Source: Paralvinella palmiformis (Eukaryota; Annelida; Polychaeta; Terebellida; Alvinellidae). Taken from it: a stretch of 64,000 nt of DNA. A program made the position numbers and the translations under genes. Where the stretch lies: NCBI GenBank assembly GCA_025642065.1, contig JAODUP010000188.1, positions 1,096,501 through 1,160,500 on the forward strand. Reading direction: 5' to 3'. This document shows positions 36,913-50,099 of this stretch, in pieces (the first letter of the stretch is position 1; each line of letters begins with the position of its first letter). A model generated the notes under the pieces. The model was not told the origin of the DNA. It was given only the letters and a program-made list of their open reading frames with translations, and searched no databases.

Positions 36913-39740
36913 GGCACACACAAACGCGCCAAATCATATATGGGCTAGAGATTTGGTGATATTTGATAAAATCGTATGTGAGTGATAATATAATGATATA
37001 GTACAGTATTGACTGGCAAAACGGTACATCGTCTTTTTTCCTGACATCTCAGTTAGTTTTTAGTGGAGATATTCCATAAGTAACAAACAGTTGTATAACA
37101 AATGACGTTGGATGCCATTCCTTATTTTACAATGTTTGTGGATATACCAAGATGTTTAAAGTTTATTTTCTCGTTTAGGACAATTAGATAGTCGCGAGGC
37201 TTGTTTTATAAACACTAAGTGATTGGTTTTCATGGGATATTATGCTAATGACTGGCTTGGTTTTAATTCAATTCTATCACGAATTTTTATACGATATTTC
37301 ACTCTAAACTGACGCGAAATAAACCTTTAAGAATATTAGCCTGTGTTACTAACCAGATATGTACAGCTTTTTGTATGCTCTTGTTTGTTTTAATTTATAT
37401 TTGTTGTCATAATGTAAACATTCCCCTTTAACTAGCAAATATAGTGAGTGAGTAATTTGTTTAAATTCTGTCATATATCATAGATACATACTAAGGCTAA
37501 ACAACTCAACCTAACTCATTTCTCTAAAGAAGAATGGGTACATCTAAAGACTCAACAGTCCAGTGTTCGATCATTGGGCCTATCATGAAGGATGATTGAC
37601 ACAAATACAAGATTACTACATTTAGAAGATGGTTATTTGCATACCGATGAGTTCATGAAGTTCACGAAATCTTTAATCTTCAGATATTTAGGAATTAATA
37701 ATACTTCAGCCATTTCCGATTTTAATGTCAAATATTTGACGATTACCTCTGATGCAAACAATTAAGATTGATGACTGACCGGTATTCCTACTCGTTAGCT
37801 GCCTCACAAGTGTTTTAGCCACGTGGCTCCCTAATTCCGTACCTGGATTCAAAGTCCGGTGTTACCTTTCTTCTACGGACGTTTATTTGGGGATTCAACA
37901 TTTTGGTGATATGTCCCGGATATAACCAGATCTCAGGATAAGCAACTAATGGCCTCCAGAGAGGGAGGCAGACAATGAAGGAGCGAGAGATTAGAAACAA
38001 GCAGAGATGGAATATATAGGGAATAGTACAAAGTGCTAATTGTAATTATTTACTTAATGACATAAATTACCGGACTTTGCTTGTATTTGTCTTTATAAAT
38101 CAGGCTGGACTTGGCCTTATGCTTGCGTCTGAAAGTTCTAGGACTTGCCAAGTACTTGTATGTGTTTTTATTTGGAATCTATTTGGATACTAGAAAAATA
38201 TGAGAAGACTACTCAATCATGACAAAGGGTAAAGTCCCTGTATTTAGCGTTTCCCGGCAGTACTAGGCCACTGTACTGTGATTGAAGCATTCTGATCTAG
38301 CTTTTTTGTGGGAGATGTTTCCCTCATTAGTCGCCCTTCAGCCGTATGTCCCAGGTGTGATCAGTGCCCAGGCTAAACGAACCAATGAGCTAACGAACCA
38401 ACTTTGATGAGGTCGCTTGGAAGTCCCTCCATCTGAGTGGCCAATATGTCTATCAATAGAATCTAGTTCAACAAATGTGAGACTGCCGGGAAAGGGATGC
38501 TGGATATTTGTGGGTGTCTGAGGGTGGGCTGTCGTTTAATTGACACATCCACTGATAGGAGAGGTGCTGAGGTGAGATGGCGTATTCCGGATTTGTTAAT
38601 AGCGCAGTTATGTCTTCTGGATCTGCTAGGCGGATTGATAGTGAACTATGAATAAACTGAAAGCCGATGAGAGTGGATAAGTGTGTAAGAATCTATAGCA
38701 ATAGAAGTCTGTCATGATGAAGGTTGACTTATGATTGTGTCCGGTGTGTGGCATTGTGTAAGGATTATATCACGATAGAACATGGAGGGAAAAATATCAT
38801 TATGAAGGACATAATATAATGTTCGAAACGTAGAGCTTTCGACTGCTTGATGTTAGAATCACTCAGAAATCAGCTTTTAGAATTGTATAGAGGACAAAGA
38901 CTGGTATTATACCAGTAGAGAAACGACTCCCCCCCCCCGTCGGATAGTTTCTAGCAAAACACACTTAATGCTGTCCTTAATTATGCAGATCCGTTAGTGA
39001 AGGTAATGTTTTTATTGGCTCTAAAACCGTCAATTAAATTATGGCTTTGACCAGACAATGTTTATGGCACAGAAGGATGAACTTATCATTATACGACTAT
39101 AATGGATCTGAACAGTTCACAGAATTACCATTCACATCTAATAAACCAACCGTGAGTGAGAATCATTCTAAGAAAACCGTGAGATTGATATTTCAGACTT
39201 TGAGAGTTGCAGCTCACAAATGGTGATAACATTACTGATAATAGTATAATAACATAACATGGATTTAATATGGTATGGACAAAATATAGTGGAACACTTT
39301 CAGGTAATATGTTTTTTATTTTAAACTGTTATCATTATAGACTTACAGACAGACGGACGGATGGACGGACGGACGGACGGACGCACGTACCCACACACGC
39401 ACGAATACACACAATATGTACTAGTATGAAGAAAAGATGCTCTGAGATACCGATTTATTATATTATTATGTATGCAGATAGTGACTTGAATCTGTTAATA
39501 AGACATAATTAATATATAATACTATCTTAATTTTATAATATCTACTAATACACACTACAGGTTGTTGTCTTATGTTATTGTTGCGGTAATAATAATCAAC
39601 TAATATTACTTATCAGTGTTAATTATTTACATTGAATATATCTATATAAATAATCATAATTTGACAAATCAAGAATTGACAACATTAAGATATCAAAACT
39701 AGAATCAGACCCAAATAGTTTTATCTTCATCTGCATAATT
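36913..39740. other. Intergenic stretch with SINE debris
   Basis: No gene recognised. A family-A SINE 3' body without a clear head lies at about 38290-38405 (GTATGTCCCAGGTGTGATCAG, then CCCAGGCTAAACGAACC). A tRNA-like remnant with ACCTGGATTCAAAGTCC is at 37800-37870. A GGAC tetranucleotide run is at 39352-39382. Confidence 0.5.
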
Positions 39741-39742
39741 AT

Positions 39743-39885
39743 GTGGGTATTCCGATGGCGCAGTATTATATTACTGCGCTGTAAACGTCCTGGATGTGCG
39801 TTCGAATCTGGCTCATGCCTGTGTCTGTGGGATTCATTTATCTTGGCTGATGCCCATCGGCCTTAAACAACTGAACTGAACTTAA
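39743..39885 (+). mobile_element. tRNA-derived SINE, family A
   Basis: The head has GATGGCGCAGTATTATATTAC with a box A-like part and box B-like GCGTTCGAATCTGG. The body carries CATGCCTGTGTCTGTGGG and a shortened CCTTAAACAACTGAACTGAAC end. Confidence 0.7.
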
Positions 39886-39889
39886 TCCC

Positions 39890-40095
39890 CATAATTAAGG
39901 CAACATTTAATGTTATGAAGACGGCCTACTGAATGAGATGCAGCCATATCCTAATTTTGAAAGATTTGTTTGTTTGTAAACAGAAATAGGATTTCATATA
40001 TTAATTTCAGATTGATGTTCCTGTATATAGTTAGTGAGTAGCAAATTGGCATGTAGATCCTCGGTTCATGAGACAGAATCCCTGTATTATATGTG
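39890..40095. repeat. Dispersed repeat, copy 1 (pair with 41340-41540)
   Basis: TAATTAAGGCAACATTTAAT, then CAGAAATAGGATTTCATAT, then a stretch ending in GAGACAGAATCCC all recur in the same order and orientation at 41346-41545. The two copies straddle the left arm of the large inverted repeat. Confidence 0.65.
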
Positions 40096-40499
40096 TTGGG
40101 GAATGTTCATCCTTCAGTAAAGGGCTTCAATGTGATAACAACATTTCAGCAGAGTGCATCTCTCCATGTCAGGTACTCCAGGTGTGATGACCCTTACCTT
40201 GGGACAATCCCTCTCATACTCACTTATGCCCTAATACAAATTATTTTCTCTTAAGAAGCAAATCTCATGTTTATTTACCTCTATAACTTATCTAAGTTAT
40301 TCTATAATTATATAGTATCAATACGATGATGTGTATTTTGTAATTGTTGTTACGCCAGAATAGCATAAATAAGAAATTCACAATACTCTTTCATTTGTAT
40401 TTTCATAAAATATTAAATGTATTTTGGCATTATATTTGGATTTTGCCTATATTATTTAAATGGGCACTTGGTAAAATTTGAAATACTAGTACTTTATTT

Positions 40500-41042
40500 T
40501 AAGTACATTATCATATCCCAGTTAGACATCTATTTTTGCATCAGAAATCGGCATTTTCCGAATACTGTTTCTGGATTAAAACATGTGTTCGAATATCGGG
40601 ATATCTGAACAGTGACATTTGACCTAACACGTGTAGTCTGTCTTAGATTCTGACCGGTTTCAGACGTTAGTCGCTTTGTGGATCTTCACCTGTCGTTATC
40701 TCTTATTTACTGTCATAATATCAAAGAATGTGGTTTTCAAGATGGTGTATTTATCAGGAGCAAGATGCTCTTGTTAACAGATCAAAAGCATAATGCACTA
40801 AGGTCACTGTCACTATAGATATACCTGTAGAAATTATAAATGATAGCACAACATCAGAAGTCACACATCAGATGGGGGGGGGTGGATGTTATCTATTCTA
40901 CGTCATTACATCTCACTTGGAGATAATCAAGTTACAGGTAAATCTTCTGTGGCTAATACTCGTCTGGTTTTATCTTGTCGTTCTTAAGGGTGAATCTTTT
41001 CTAGTATAATTTGTTTCGTGTCTCGTCCAATCTGGGACAATG
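40500..41042 (+). repeat. Left arm of large inverted repeat (about 550 bp)
   Basis: The complement of 43054-43610 matches this segment along its length. The inner 63 bases (ending GTCCAATCTGGGACAATG) differ at one position by eye; the outer 120 bases are more diverged. The arm includes a short frame ending SLSQIGRDTKQIILEKIHP that appears on both arms. No transposase frame is seen. Confidence 0.85.
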
Positions 41043-41085
41043 AGGGAAGGTGATGGTTAGGTATGTAAGGAGGGATAGAGGGAGA

Positions 41086-41194
41086 GATGGAGAAATATAG
41101 ATAGATAGATATATGGATAGATAGATAGACAGACAGAATGACAGACATACATATATAGATATATATATATATATATATAGATATATATATAGAC

Positions 41195-41263
<69 letters not shown>

Positions 41264-41295
41264 CATATATAGATAGATAGATAGACAGACAAAGA
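41086..41295. repeat. (GATA)n / TA / GACA microsatellite block
   Basis: About 80 bases of mostly pure GATA with flanking TA and GACA units, directly at the inner edge of the left inverted-repeat arm. Its complement-like counterpart at the right arm is a CTGT run (42990-43010). Confidence 0.93.
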
Positions 41296-41339
41296 GCAAG
41301 ATATCAGATCTACGATCACATTCAAACCTGATCACTTTC

Positions 41340-41545
41340 ATCATCGTAATTAAGCAAACATTTAATGTTAAGGGTAAGACGAATACTGGATCAGTAGCAG
41401 TCATATCTTAAGTTTAAAAGAATAATGTTATTTATCTAACCAGAAATAGGATTTTATGTCTTACTTTTAGATTGGTGATTTTTTCGACATTTAGCATTTA
41501 GTGACACATTACAAAGTAGATTTCCAGATCATGAAATAGAATTCC
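41340..41545. repeat. Dispersed repeat, copy 2 (pair with 39890-40095)
   Basis: Direct-orientation relative of 39890-40095. It is followed by a TA run (41548-41581) and an AG run (41582-41603). Confidence 0.65.
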
Positions 41546-41602
<57 letters not shown>

Positions 41603-42224
41603 CAGAGGGATTATCATGTTAAATGTTTTGCTTGCTTAACATAAAGCCTTCAAAGGTTGTATTGTAAAAGTAATATTATCAGTTTTCCTTGAAAACCTCT
41701 AAATATATAAAGTACCTTTTTAGTTTTTGATAAACAAAGTGAAAGACGGGTTTAGTCTAGAGGTCCATTTCTAGGTGTATACATTATACACAAGCATATC
41801 GGAAACATCGTATACAGACACCTCTATACAGCATACACATAATGTGATTGAGTATTTGTTACGACCTTGGTGATAGCCAGAACTAGGACATATGACGTAG
41901 GGGGCTTTCTTCGGGAAAAGAAATGATTAGATGGTACATCCCCCGGATATAGGTAACACCATAATTAGAATCCAGAACCATAACCAGTATGATCCGTGTC
42001 TGTGAGATATTACATTTTTTAGAGAATGGGATTGTTTACATTTAGTCTTGTCGGTGAAGCTTAATTTGTTGAAATATTCATGCACCAAAGCGGAGTCAGC
42101 CTCAGGGATTGATGTGTCTGATATGATGTGTCTGATATGATGTGTATGATATACTGATCACAAATTCTAATAATATACAATCCTTGGAAATAATTAGAAC
42201 GCTTAAGTACTAGTAAGTCATTCC

Positions 42225-42330
42225 ATATACTAATTCTATTGTTTTCCAGTGTACCACGGTCGGGATTCGAACCTCCGTCTTGTTGCACAAGACGTGGACA
42301 GGTAGTTCCAAATCGATGCCACGAAGAATT
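42225..42330 (-). mobile_element. tRNA-derived SINE remnant, family C (minus)
   Basis: On the minus strand CGGAGGTTCGAATCCCGACC is a clear box B, preceded by AGTTCC and TGTCCACGTC-type head sequence. Box B and flanks resemble the copy at 50240-50338. Confidence 0.55.
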
Positions 42331-42985
42331 CCTACCCTGTGTTCAGCTTTCTGGCTAAATAATAATAATTCGAAAGATTAATTATATAGGTGTATGACTG
42401 TACATATTTATGAATGTATAGGTTTTTGATTGTACATGTTTATCAATGTATACGTTTGTGTGGATATAAGCTTCAGAGCCTGTGGAGGGGTTTGATAAAA
42501 CGTATTTCAACAACTGTTTTCTTCAAGTTTCATAGCAGGTTATTTAGTATACAAGACATCTTCAATGTCACTGATTAAACAAACATAAAATGGCGCTAAT
42601 CTCAACAGTACAAACGACGATTTCGCTTTCAGGTTCCATCAATACCTTCAAGAAATGCCTTTAATCCATTTTACTTAAATAAAATTTTAATTAACTGATT
42701 TTACTGTAAATAGCTCGAGAACGGCTATCTTAATTAAATATATTATTGATATTAGTATAATTATTATTATTATAATAATAATAAGCTCGAGAGTATAAAC
42801 TTATAAACGGACAAATTAGATACAGTTAATGTTTGACGATTGCCCATGTAGCAACAGTCATTTAGAAGACTATAAAATCAATTATCCACTCATAGTGTAA
42901 CAGCTTTGTCTTTGTTCTACCATTGACCAATGTTATTTAGATATATTTGTCTGTTCAACATTATTGGTAAACTACAAAAACCGAT
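42331..42985. other. Spacer of the inverted repeat, no gene seen
   Basis: AT-rich, with a palindromic ATT/AAT run at about 42757-42783. Nothing coding is recognised. Confidence 0.6.
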
Positions 42986-43053
42986 ATTCTATCTGTCTGT
43001 CTGTCTGTCTCTCCCTTTCATCTCCCCTCCCCTTCTAACGTCCCTCCCTCCGT

Positions 43054-43610
43054 CATTGTCCCAGATTGGACGAGACACGAAACAAATTATACTAGAGAAG
43101 ATTCACCCTTAAGAACGACGAGATAAAACCAGACGAGTATTAGCCACAGAAGATTTACCTGTAACTTGATTATCTCCAAGTGAGATGTAATGACGTAGAA
43201 TAGATAACACCCTCCCCCCCGTCTGATGTGTGACTTCTGATGTTGTGCTATCATTTATTATCTCTACAGGTATATCTATAGTGACAGTGATCTTAGTGCA
43301 TTATGATTTTGATCTGTTAACAAGAGCATCTTGTTCCTGATAAATACACCATCTTGAAGACCACATTCTTTGATATTATGACAGTAAATAAGAGATAACG
43401 ACAGGTGAAGATCCAAGAAGTGACTAACATCTGAAGCCAGTCAGAATCTAAGACAGCCTACACGTGTTAGGTCAAATGTCATGGAATAATGTTACTGTTC
43501 GAATAACAGCCTCAGATTCGAACAGATGCTTTAACTCCGCTGTATCGATCGAAAAGTGTCGATTTCTGGAGCATAAATAGATGTCTTGCTGGGGAGTGTA
43601 TCTGTCACTG
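43054..43610 (-). repeat. Right arm of large inverted repeat (about 550 bp)
   Basis: Reverse-complement partner of 40500-41042, with a spacer of about 2.0 kb. Similarity fades at the outer end near CAGTGACAGATACACTCCCC (minus strand). The inner end is bounded by pyrimidine-rich simple sequence. Confidence 0.85.
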
Positions 43611-43986
43611 GTTTCTCGGGATCGGGTTCGCACAATGACACGGAGTGCGTCGACAAAAATGTTTCACCAAAACAGTATTCGAACGCTTGTTTTGAATCTA
43701 ATAAGAGTTCTCATTAGAAAATCGACCTTTCATTATAACTAAATATGACTGTTGGTTATGAATTAGAATATTTATGTTTGATTATAAATAAAATGTGAAT
43801 TGTTTTCTAAATATAAAATATATCTATCTAACATTTTCTGTGAGCTGAGTACCTGTCAGTGATGAGTACCAAAGGCTCTTTATTGCATTAATATACCGAA
43901 TTATAAGTGACTGAACCGTTGAATGATTTTCTGATTGATTGACTTACTCAGCGAATGAGGACGGTCTAGGTGACTGTGTTATATAA

Positions 43987-44045
43987 GTCAGTCAGTCAGT
44001 CAGTCAGCCAGCCAGCCAGTTAGTCAGTCAGTCAGTCAGTCAGTC
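43987..44045. repeat. (CAGT)n tetranucleotide repeat
   Basis: CAGT units interrupted by three CAGC units and one TTAG. Confidence 0.95.
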
Positions 44046-44289
44046 AATCTGTTACGCTATTCAATAACGCTCGTTTTGATATTGAAATATAGATTCTTCA
44101 TGATATAAATATGTATAAATCAGTATACAAACTGAGTATTATGAGCTATCAGATAACACTATTGGGTTCTATCACGGTACTGAGACATATTAATTTTTTA
44201 TCAACTAAAACGAGCCTAAATTACACGTACAATTATTACGTATGTATTCTCGCCAACCATTTAATCTTACGATAGAACTCAGATAAAAT

Positions 44290-44450
44290 ATGCCATGTCT
44301 AGAGTCTTCCGATGGAGCAGCAGCTGTGGGTTCTAATCCGGCACATACCAGAGTTTGTGGAAAATGATTCCCTGGGTAGTCTACCTGTGCCATGCGTTTC
44401 AGGTGTGACAAGTGCCGAGTGTAAACAACTCGGCTGAGCTCAAATAAAAT
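44290..44450 (+). mobile_element. tRNA-derived SINE, family A (eroded head)
   Basis: Box B-like GGGTTCTAATCC; body with CATACCAGAGTTTGTGG, then GTTTCAGGTGTGACAAGTGCC and AAACAACTCGGC. The box A part is damaged. Confidence 0.65.
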
Positions 44451-44739
44451 ATGTCATACATATCACAAATCTAAAATTAAGAGTACTGAAACAGCTGGTT
44501 GTACTTACTAATTTATATTTCACTTGATTACAGACATAGGCGCCAATGTCAAACCCGTCTCAACGGGAAATTGTGATATTTCAGATTAATGCTGCCTAAT
44601 TTGTTACATATTTTACTTTTACGTTTAGACATCAGTAGATGTTTACTCCCATCAAAGAAGTGTCTTAATTATCATACGTGTCTTAAGTGGAATATTGAGT
44701 TGTACACTATAAGGTGAACCATTACAGAGGTTTAGTTCA

Positions 44740-44740
44740 G

Positions 44741-44801
<61 letters not shown>

Positions 44802-44849
44802 TTATGCATCTCTCTCTAACACACACGTTCGCACACGCACACACACGCG

Positions 44850-44880
<31 letters not shown>

Positions 44881-44902
44881 CACGCACACACACACACACA
44901 CA
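44740..44902. repeat. CT / CTAT / CA compound microsatellite
   Basis: CT run, then TATC units, then CA runs broken by CG. Confidence 0.93.
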
Positions 44903-45439
44903 CTATCTATATGTGTAAGTCTGCGCTGTTATTGTCTTAATGTAGATAATAACCACAGTAATGAAAAAATACATTTGATCCAATAGACGTAACTTAAACG
45001 ACGGACCCTATACCCTGTACCTTTCTGACCGTACTATACAGACGTACTGAGAAATGCGATCAACAATTTGATGAAAATAAAAGTTCTTAAGCAAAGAAAC
45101 ATGAAATAGCTCTCGGAAATAATTATCATGATTTATTGATTGCGTAATGGACTTAGCCGGTTTCGCGAAGCATAATGGATAGATTTCTTTCGAGTAAAAC
45201 ATTATCTTTCTTTGGAGATGGACAAAATAGTTCCTTTGAGCGTTGTTCATCAACACCCCAGTTGACAGCTGGCTAGACAACAATCGGCACATTTTTATGA
45301 AGCTCTCCGGCAAAACCTATACACAATTTCTAACGCGGCATTATTTAATAAGTGACTTGGCATAAGGTCAGTTTTCTTTGTGACCGAGCAAGTTTTCACG
45401 CAGCTGCTCGTATGCTAATTTGGGTTTTCCCTAGAGTTC

Positions 45440-45730
45440 TTCAATATTTAACCGGGAACGTTGATTTCTCCGCGTATAACTTGTTGTCTGTAAAGAAATT
45501 TCCCTTTCCGATGCCTCTTTGAGATCCGAAATTGACAACGCTTTAGAGTTGTCAACAACGAATATCCTTCGTCAGCGTCGCTGCTATTTTCTTGCGTTCG
45601 TACACTCGTTTCCAAGAAGACGTCTGTAATCAACCGGAAGTCGCTCGTGTCTATTTCAAACGCATGCGCGATAGTTAGTTTCCGGTTGAGATGACTTCTG
45701 ATGGAAAATATAACTAAACTAAATGGCATT
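45440..45730. promoter_or_regulatory. Promoter-like patch with ETS- and NRF1-type motifs
   Basis: Within about 65 bases lie ACCGGAAGT (near 45635), CGCATGCGCGA (near 45661) and TTTCCGGTT (near 45680). These are ETS-type and NRF1-type sites that often mark housekeeping promoters. The patch is richer in CpG than its surroundings. A 117-codon minus-strand frame (45448-45801) crosses it without recognisable domain. No transcript can be proposed with confidence. Confidence 0.3.
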
Positions 45731-46359
45731 TTAATTAATATGGGGGGGGGGGAAGGAAAAGGGTAGCACTGCTTGATGCATTTATTTACAGAAATATACA
45801 AATTTCAGGTAAAATAAACGACTAGGAAACGTCGAAATATGTGTTGAGAAAATCTATTTGCCTATTTTGATATGGCTATACTGATATAAATGAGTGCATA
45901 AAGGTCAGAAGTTGGAGATGGTGGTCTTAGGAAACTGTAGTTCAGATGTAACTGATTAAGATACACATTTCTTTAATAGCTGCTTTATCCCGGCATTGAC
46001 ATCGTATGACCTTGTAGAAGTTTGAGGAATGTTTGGAAGAAGTCGTGACTTAGAGAGCCATGATGGATGAATAAGGGACGTAATAACAATATAACATAAA
46101 TGATAAGATAAAAAGCCGCCACGTATCATCTTGTCTATTCGTCGTTTAGCTCGTTTTCTTTTCAATTTATCATAATTTCGTCAATATAATGTATCCGTTA
46201 GAACGACCTTCAGCTTACAGATGATTCATATCTGAACAAAATTGCGGTCATTTTCTTTTGTACAACGTCAACATTCAGTCCAATTAGTTTACTTCATTGT
46301 GAATTATGACCCATTTAAAATTGAATTTTATGGACGATTTGACATTTACTCTTAACAAT

Positions 46360-46384
46360 AACGCACACACACACACACGCACAA

Positions 46385-46420
<36 letters not shown>
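46360..46420. repeat. (CA)n microsatellite
   Basis: CA run interrupted by CGCACAACGTA. Confidence 0.9.
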
Positions 46421-46669
46421 ATTTTACAGCTCACATCATTAACACTCATTCACCCCATCTGGTGAAAAATGAAATTTCCCGTTTCTATGGTGACGGCCAC
46501 AAAAGCCAAACCCGTCTTTTTGCCCAGAAAATATAACACATTTCGCAAATTTCCGGCCTAACGTGCTATCGAAAAGAAATGATTCTGAAAATTGTCTAAA
46601 ACATCTCTAAATAACATTAACCTATTAGATCGTCGCAGGAAGCCAGGATATTAACGTTATTGCAGCATA

Positions 46670-46790
46670 GTTTCACGCGGAGACGCAATGCAGCCTTTGA
46701 TGTTTACCGATCCGTCAACCGCGTGATGACGTCAGCGAACTCCCTTCGATTGTGGGACGCAAATTAGATAAAGGAAACATCGGAGAGGAA
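46670..46790. promoter_or_regulatory. CpG-richer patch with a CRE
   Basis: GTGATGACGTCAGCG (near 46725) contains a perfect TGACGTCA, the ATF/CREB site, in a patch with several CpGs (TTTCACGCGGAGACGC and CAACCGCG). No adjoining gene is seen. Confidence 0.25.
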
Positions 46791-47423
46791 GAGCTGAAGT
46801 TACCCGACATAATTAGGCTATAGATGCGATGTAGAAATTAATATAACGCTGTATTAATGAAGTACGGCGGTAGATTTAGCAGTATCTATACTGCGATCTA
46901 TGATATATCCCTATTTAGTGTTCATAATAGGTACAATTGAATTATTACTAAGGTAATATTGAACGCTTGTCATTATACCATGTAAAATGTCGTTGGATGT
47001 GTGTCATTTTGTTATCAAACTCTTGCAGTCAGTCAGTATTGTACTACGTTGTAGATGTACAGTTTAAATCTAGTGTTATAAACGTCCGTATTTATGTTTT
47101 ATTCGATGATTTCCTGTTCCTTGGAAGTACCCTCTCTGTGATATGTTCCCGGAAGTGGCCAGTCTCCGGGTTAAACTGGGAAATCAATAAATCAACACTT
47201 TGAGGCTCTACTCTGTGCTAGTTATTGTTAGACCGTTGTTACAGTATACTGTGTACAGCTATGATGATGATGACGATATGATGATGATGATGCCAGTAAT
47301 TAACAAGGAATATAAATTGGGAAAAAGAAGATTTGATGTAGATTATTTTTGGAACAAATTCATTTCTATTTCACCTTCTAGCTCTAGTCTTATCCCCGTA
47401 GTAGTTCCTCTTGCTGTATTATT

Positions 47424-47570
47424 GGGGACTCCGTGGTCTAATTGGTAGGGCGTTGGATCACAGATCACTACCACCTGGGTTCGAATCTCATCGTGGGCAT
47501 ATCGAAGCGTATTTCATCTTTGACTTCATTACCTTTGGAGGTCGCTCGGCCCATTATCATCATCATTTTG
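47424..47570 (+). mobile_element. tRNA-derived SINE, family B
   Basis: GGGGACTCCGTGGTCTAATT and GGTAGGGCGTTGGATC form the head, and GGGTTCGAATCTC is box B. The body carries CATTACCTTTGGAGGTCGC, ending in a TCATCATCA tail. Confidence 0.85.
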
Positions 47571-49300
47571 CTGTATTATTGATCTGTCCTGATCTGTGTT
47601 TGCTAAATGAAACACCCTCTATATTGGGTTCCACGAAAATGGCCAGGAATGTGCAACTATGTACATACGAAATGCAAACCCATAACACTTCCGGGAACAA
47701 ACTAAATAGGGCAAGAATTAAAACGATATCAAAATGTTTCATGACATTTAACAAGGAAACATTTAACACTCTCTTGATAATAACACAATGAACGTTAATA
47801 GAAAGACCGATGTCTAGAAATATAACTTTCTTCAGAGATACATGTTTAATCAGTAATAATTGTTTTAATACATGTATTCTGTTTGTTAATTAAGAATGCC
47901 AAATACCACCAATTACACTAGTAAATTGAGCAAGCAAATACTTTGTATATCGTATTACATCTTATTGGTGATTGGTACTATTATTTTATACTTATATATA
48001 CGGTATAAGTAGAATATTTTATACTATGGTGACTTTTAATACGAAATCTCACTGATAATACATGGACACGCCTAATCACTGTAACAATAACTATATGAAT
48101 AGTTTCTTAAATGCATTTTGTATTTCTACGTTGACAATTCTAATGTATATAGAAACTTTAATTTGATGTTTGATTTTATAATCATATTTTCAATGAATCC
48201 TCGAGCTGCGGTAAATAAAGATAAGTAAAGATGGATAAACAGAAAAGTAGAAATCACACCTATAATAAGTATATTATTCTATGAGAAAATGTGTCGAGAT
48301 GTAATTCCGAACTTTTCCTTCAGCAGCATTCAGCTCTTGTTAGAGCAAAAGAAAAAAAGAAGAAGCCATCAATTGTTGTTAGACAAGGAATAAGAATTAT
48401 TGATATTTTCGTAGTATTCCTTTAAAATGGATTTCCGTCGCCTCAGCTCCTGTCTGTATCAATTTGTCTGTTTGAGTCGATGTAGGCGTAGATTATGAAC
48501 GCCTATGAACCGTTATACATATACACCACTCTCCAGATCTAATACTTCGAGTTTAATATTTGTTTTTGCTTTTGTAAAATCAGAAAACAAGTCTAGACGG
48601 ATGATCTTCGCAAAATCTAATTATCTTGTCGAATTTCCTTTTACGCCAGCAGTCCTTTCCGGCGCGAAGGAAAAGGAGAAAATCTTTACTGCGTTATTAA
48701 CTGTACCTTAAATCTCTTAAATAACATGAAATGTCTAACATAATTTGTATGTTTATCTTCATATCCTATTATTGGATTGTTGGTTCAATACCAAAACACT
48801 AATTTTCAGTAGTGGGAATATGATTTTCATTGCTACGTTTTGACGTAATAAAAAAGAACAAACTTAAAATCAAAATCTCTGTTCAAGACAACCCCTTCTT
48901 CAAATAGTCTCCCCGCCAAGAAAATAACACGAACAATGTATTGTTAAAACTGTGGTTATTTGTTTCATGGAAATAAAATGATTGCACATTTTCTGCGAGT
49001 AATTGATCATAACATTCATATCAATAAACAAGATTAACTATTCTCAAGCATTATTTGAATGAAATGACGTGCTGGAAAATTATGATTTTTGTGATGGGAT
49101 TTTTCTTCTAATACGTGTACTGATTTTACTGATGCCTGCCTGATACCTTGTGTTTAAGAAATAATTGTCCCAAAATCAAATTTCTATGTGTTCTATTTTC
49201 CTTTTTTTAGCAAATCGGTTGCAACAAGGTTACTAACAAATTCTTTGTTTTCTCATCCAAGCAACATGTGAAGAAAATAGAATCTTTACATTAAGATAGG
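47571..49300. other. Intergenic stretch, nothing recognised
   Basis: AT-rich, without gene or large repeat that I can support. Confidence 0.5.
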
Positions 49301-49309
49301 ACGCAGCTA

Positions 49310-50035
49310 TATAAATTCTTCCATGTCAGTAATAAATCTAGAGTTAATATTAGATAATACTTTTGAAATGGAAAAAAACATTCTATGTACAAGTCCTGTT
49401 ATTATAAAATATGAAATAGTGCTGATTAATATGCATAATAGTGATGAAATATGTAAAACTTTAGTCTAAACTCAACTGGAGTATGGCAATACGATATTAT
49501 ATAATGTCGCACTCTCTTTGACAAACTGCCAACAATGAGTGGAGAATTGTGCTGCACGTCTGGTAATATACTCGCAAAGGAGAACATATAATACCAATAT
49601 TTCTTCGGCTGTACTGGTTTCCTGTACATTTCAGATAACTGTACACGATCCTGTTTTACACATTCAAAGTACTGAGTGGGCATCTAAGGGATCTGATCCA
49701 AAAGTATATACCAGTGAGAATGCTCCGATCTGAGTCTTGTCCACGCTTGACAGTACTAAAAAGCCACACAACAATGTACGGAGAGAAAATGTTTCTGAGC
49801 AGCAAGTCTCAGGCTGATCATATTAAGCTTGCAGCAAGTAAACAAATATTTGGTATTGTTCTTAAAACCGACTTGTTTAAATCAGCTTATTTATGATATC
49901 TATAAACTACTGTATTTATATATTCGTGTTTGAAATGCATATTTTCAGTTAATTTTAAGTATAGTACACCTTAGCAACTGGGGTTGATTAAGGCGCTATA
50001 TAAACTATTATTATTATTATAATTATTATTACTGT
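49310..50035 (+). mobile_element. LINE 3' relic, same family as 32.3-33.7 kb
   Basis: Degenerate reverse-transcriptase C-terminal frame in pieces: the SKLNWSMA-like block, RIVLHVW, then LRLYWFPVHF (matching LHWLPV). The DNA from about 49640 matches that at 33220 (CACATTCAAAGTACTGAGTG in both). The 3' end is TAAGGCGCTATATAAACTAT followed by ATT units. Confidence 0.7.
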
Positions 50036-50099
50036 TGTTGTTTATGATAAATTATAATGGCCTAAATGTCAGTTATTTTATATGACTTGGTTACCTGAA

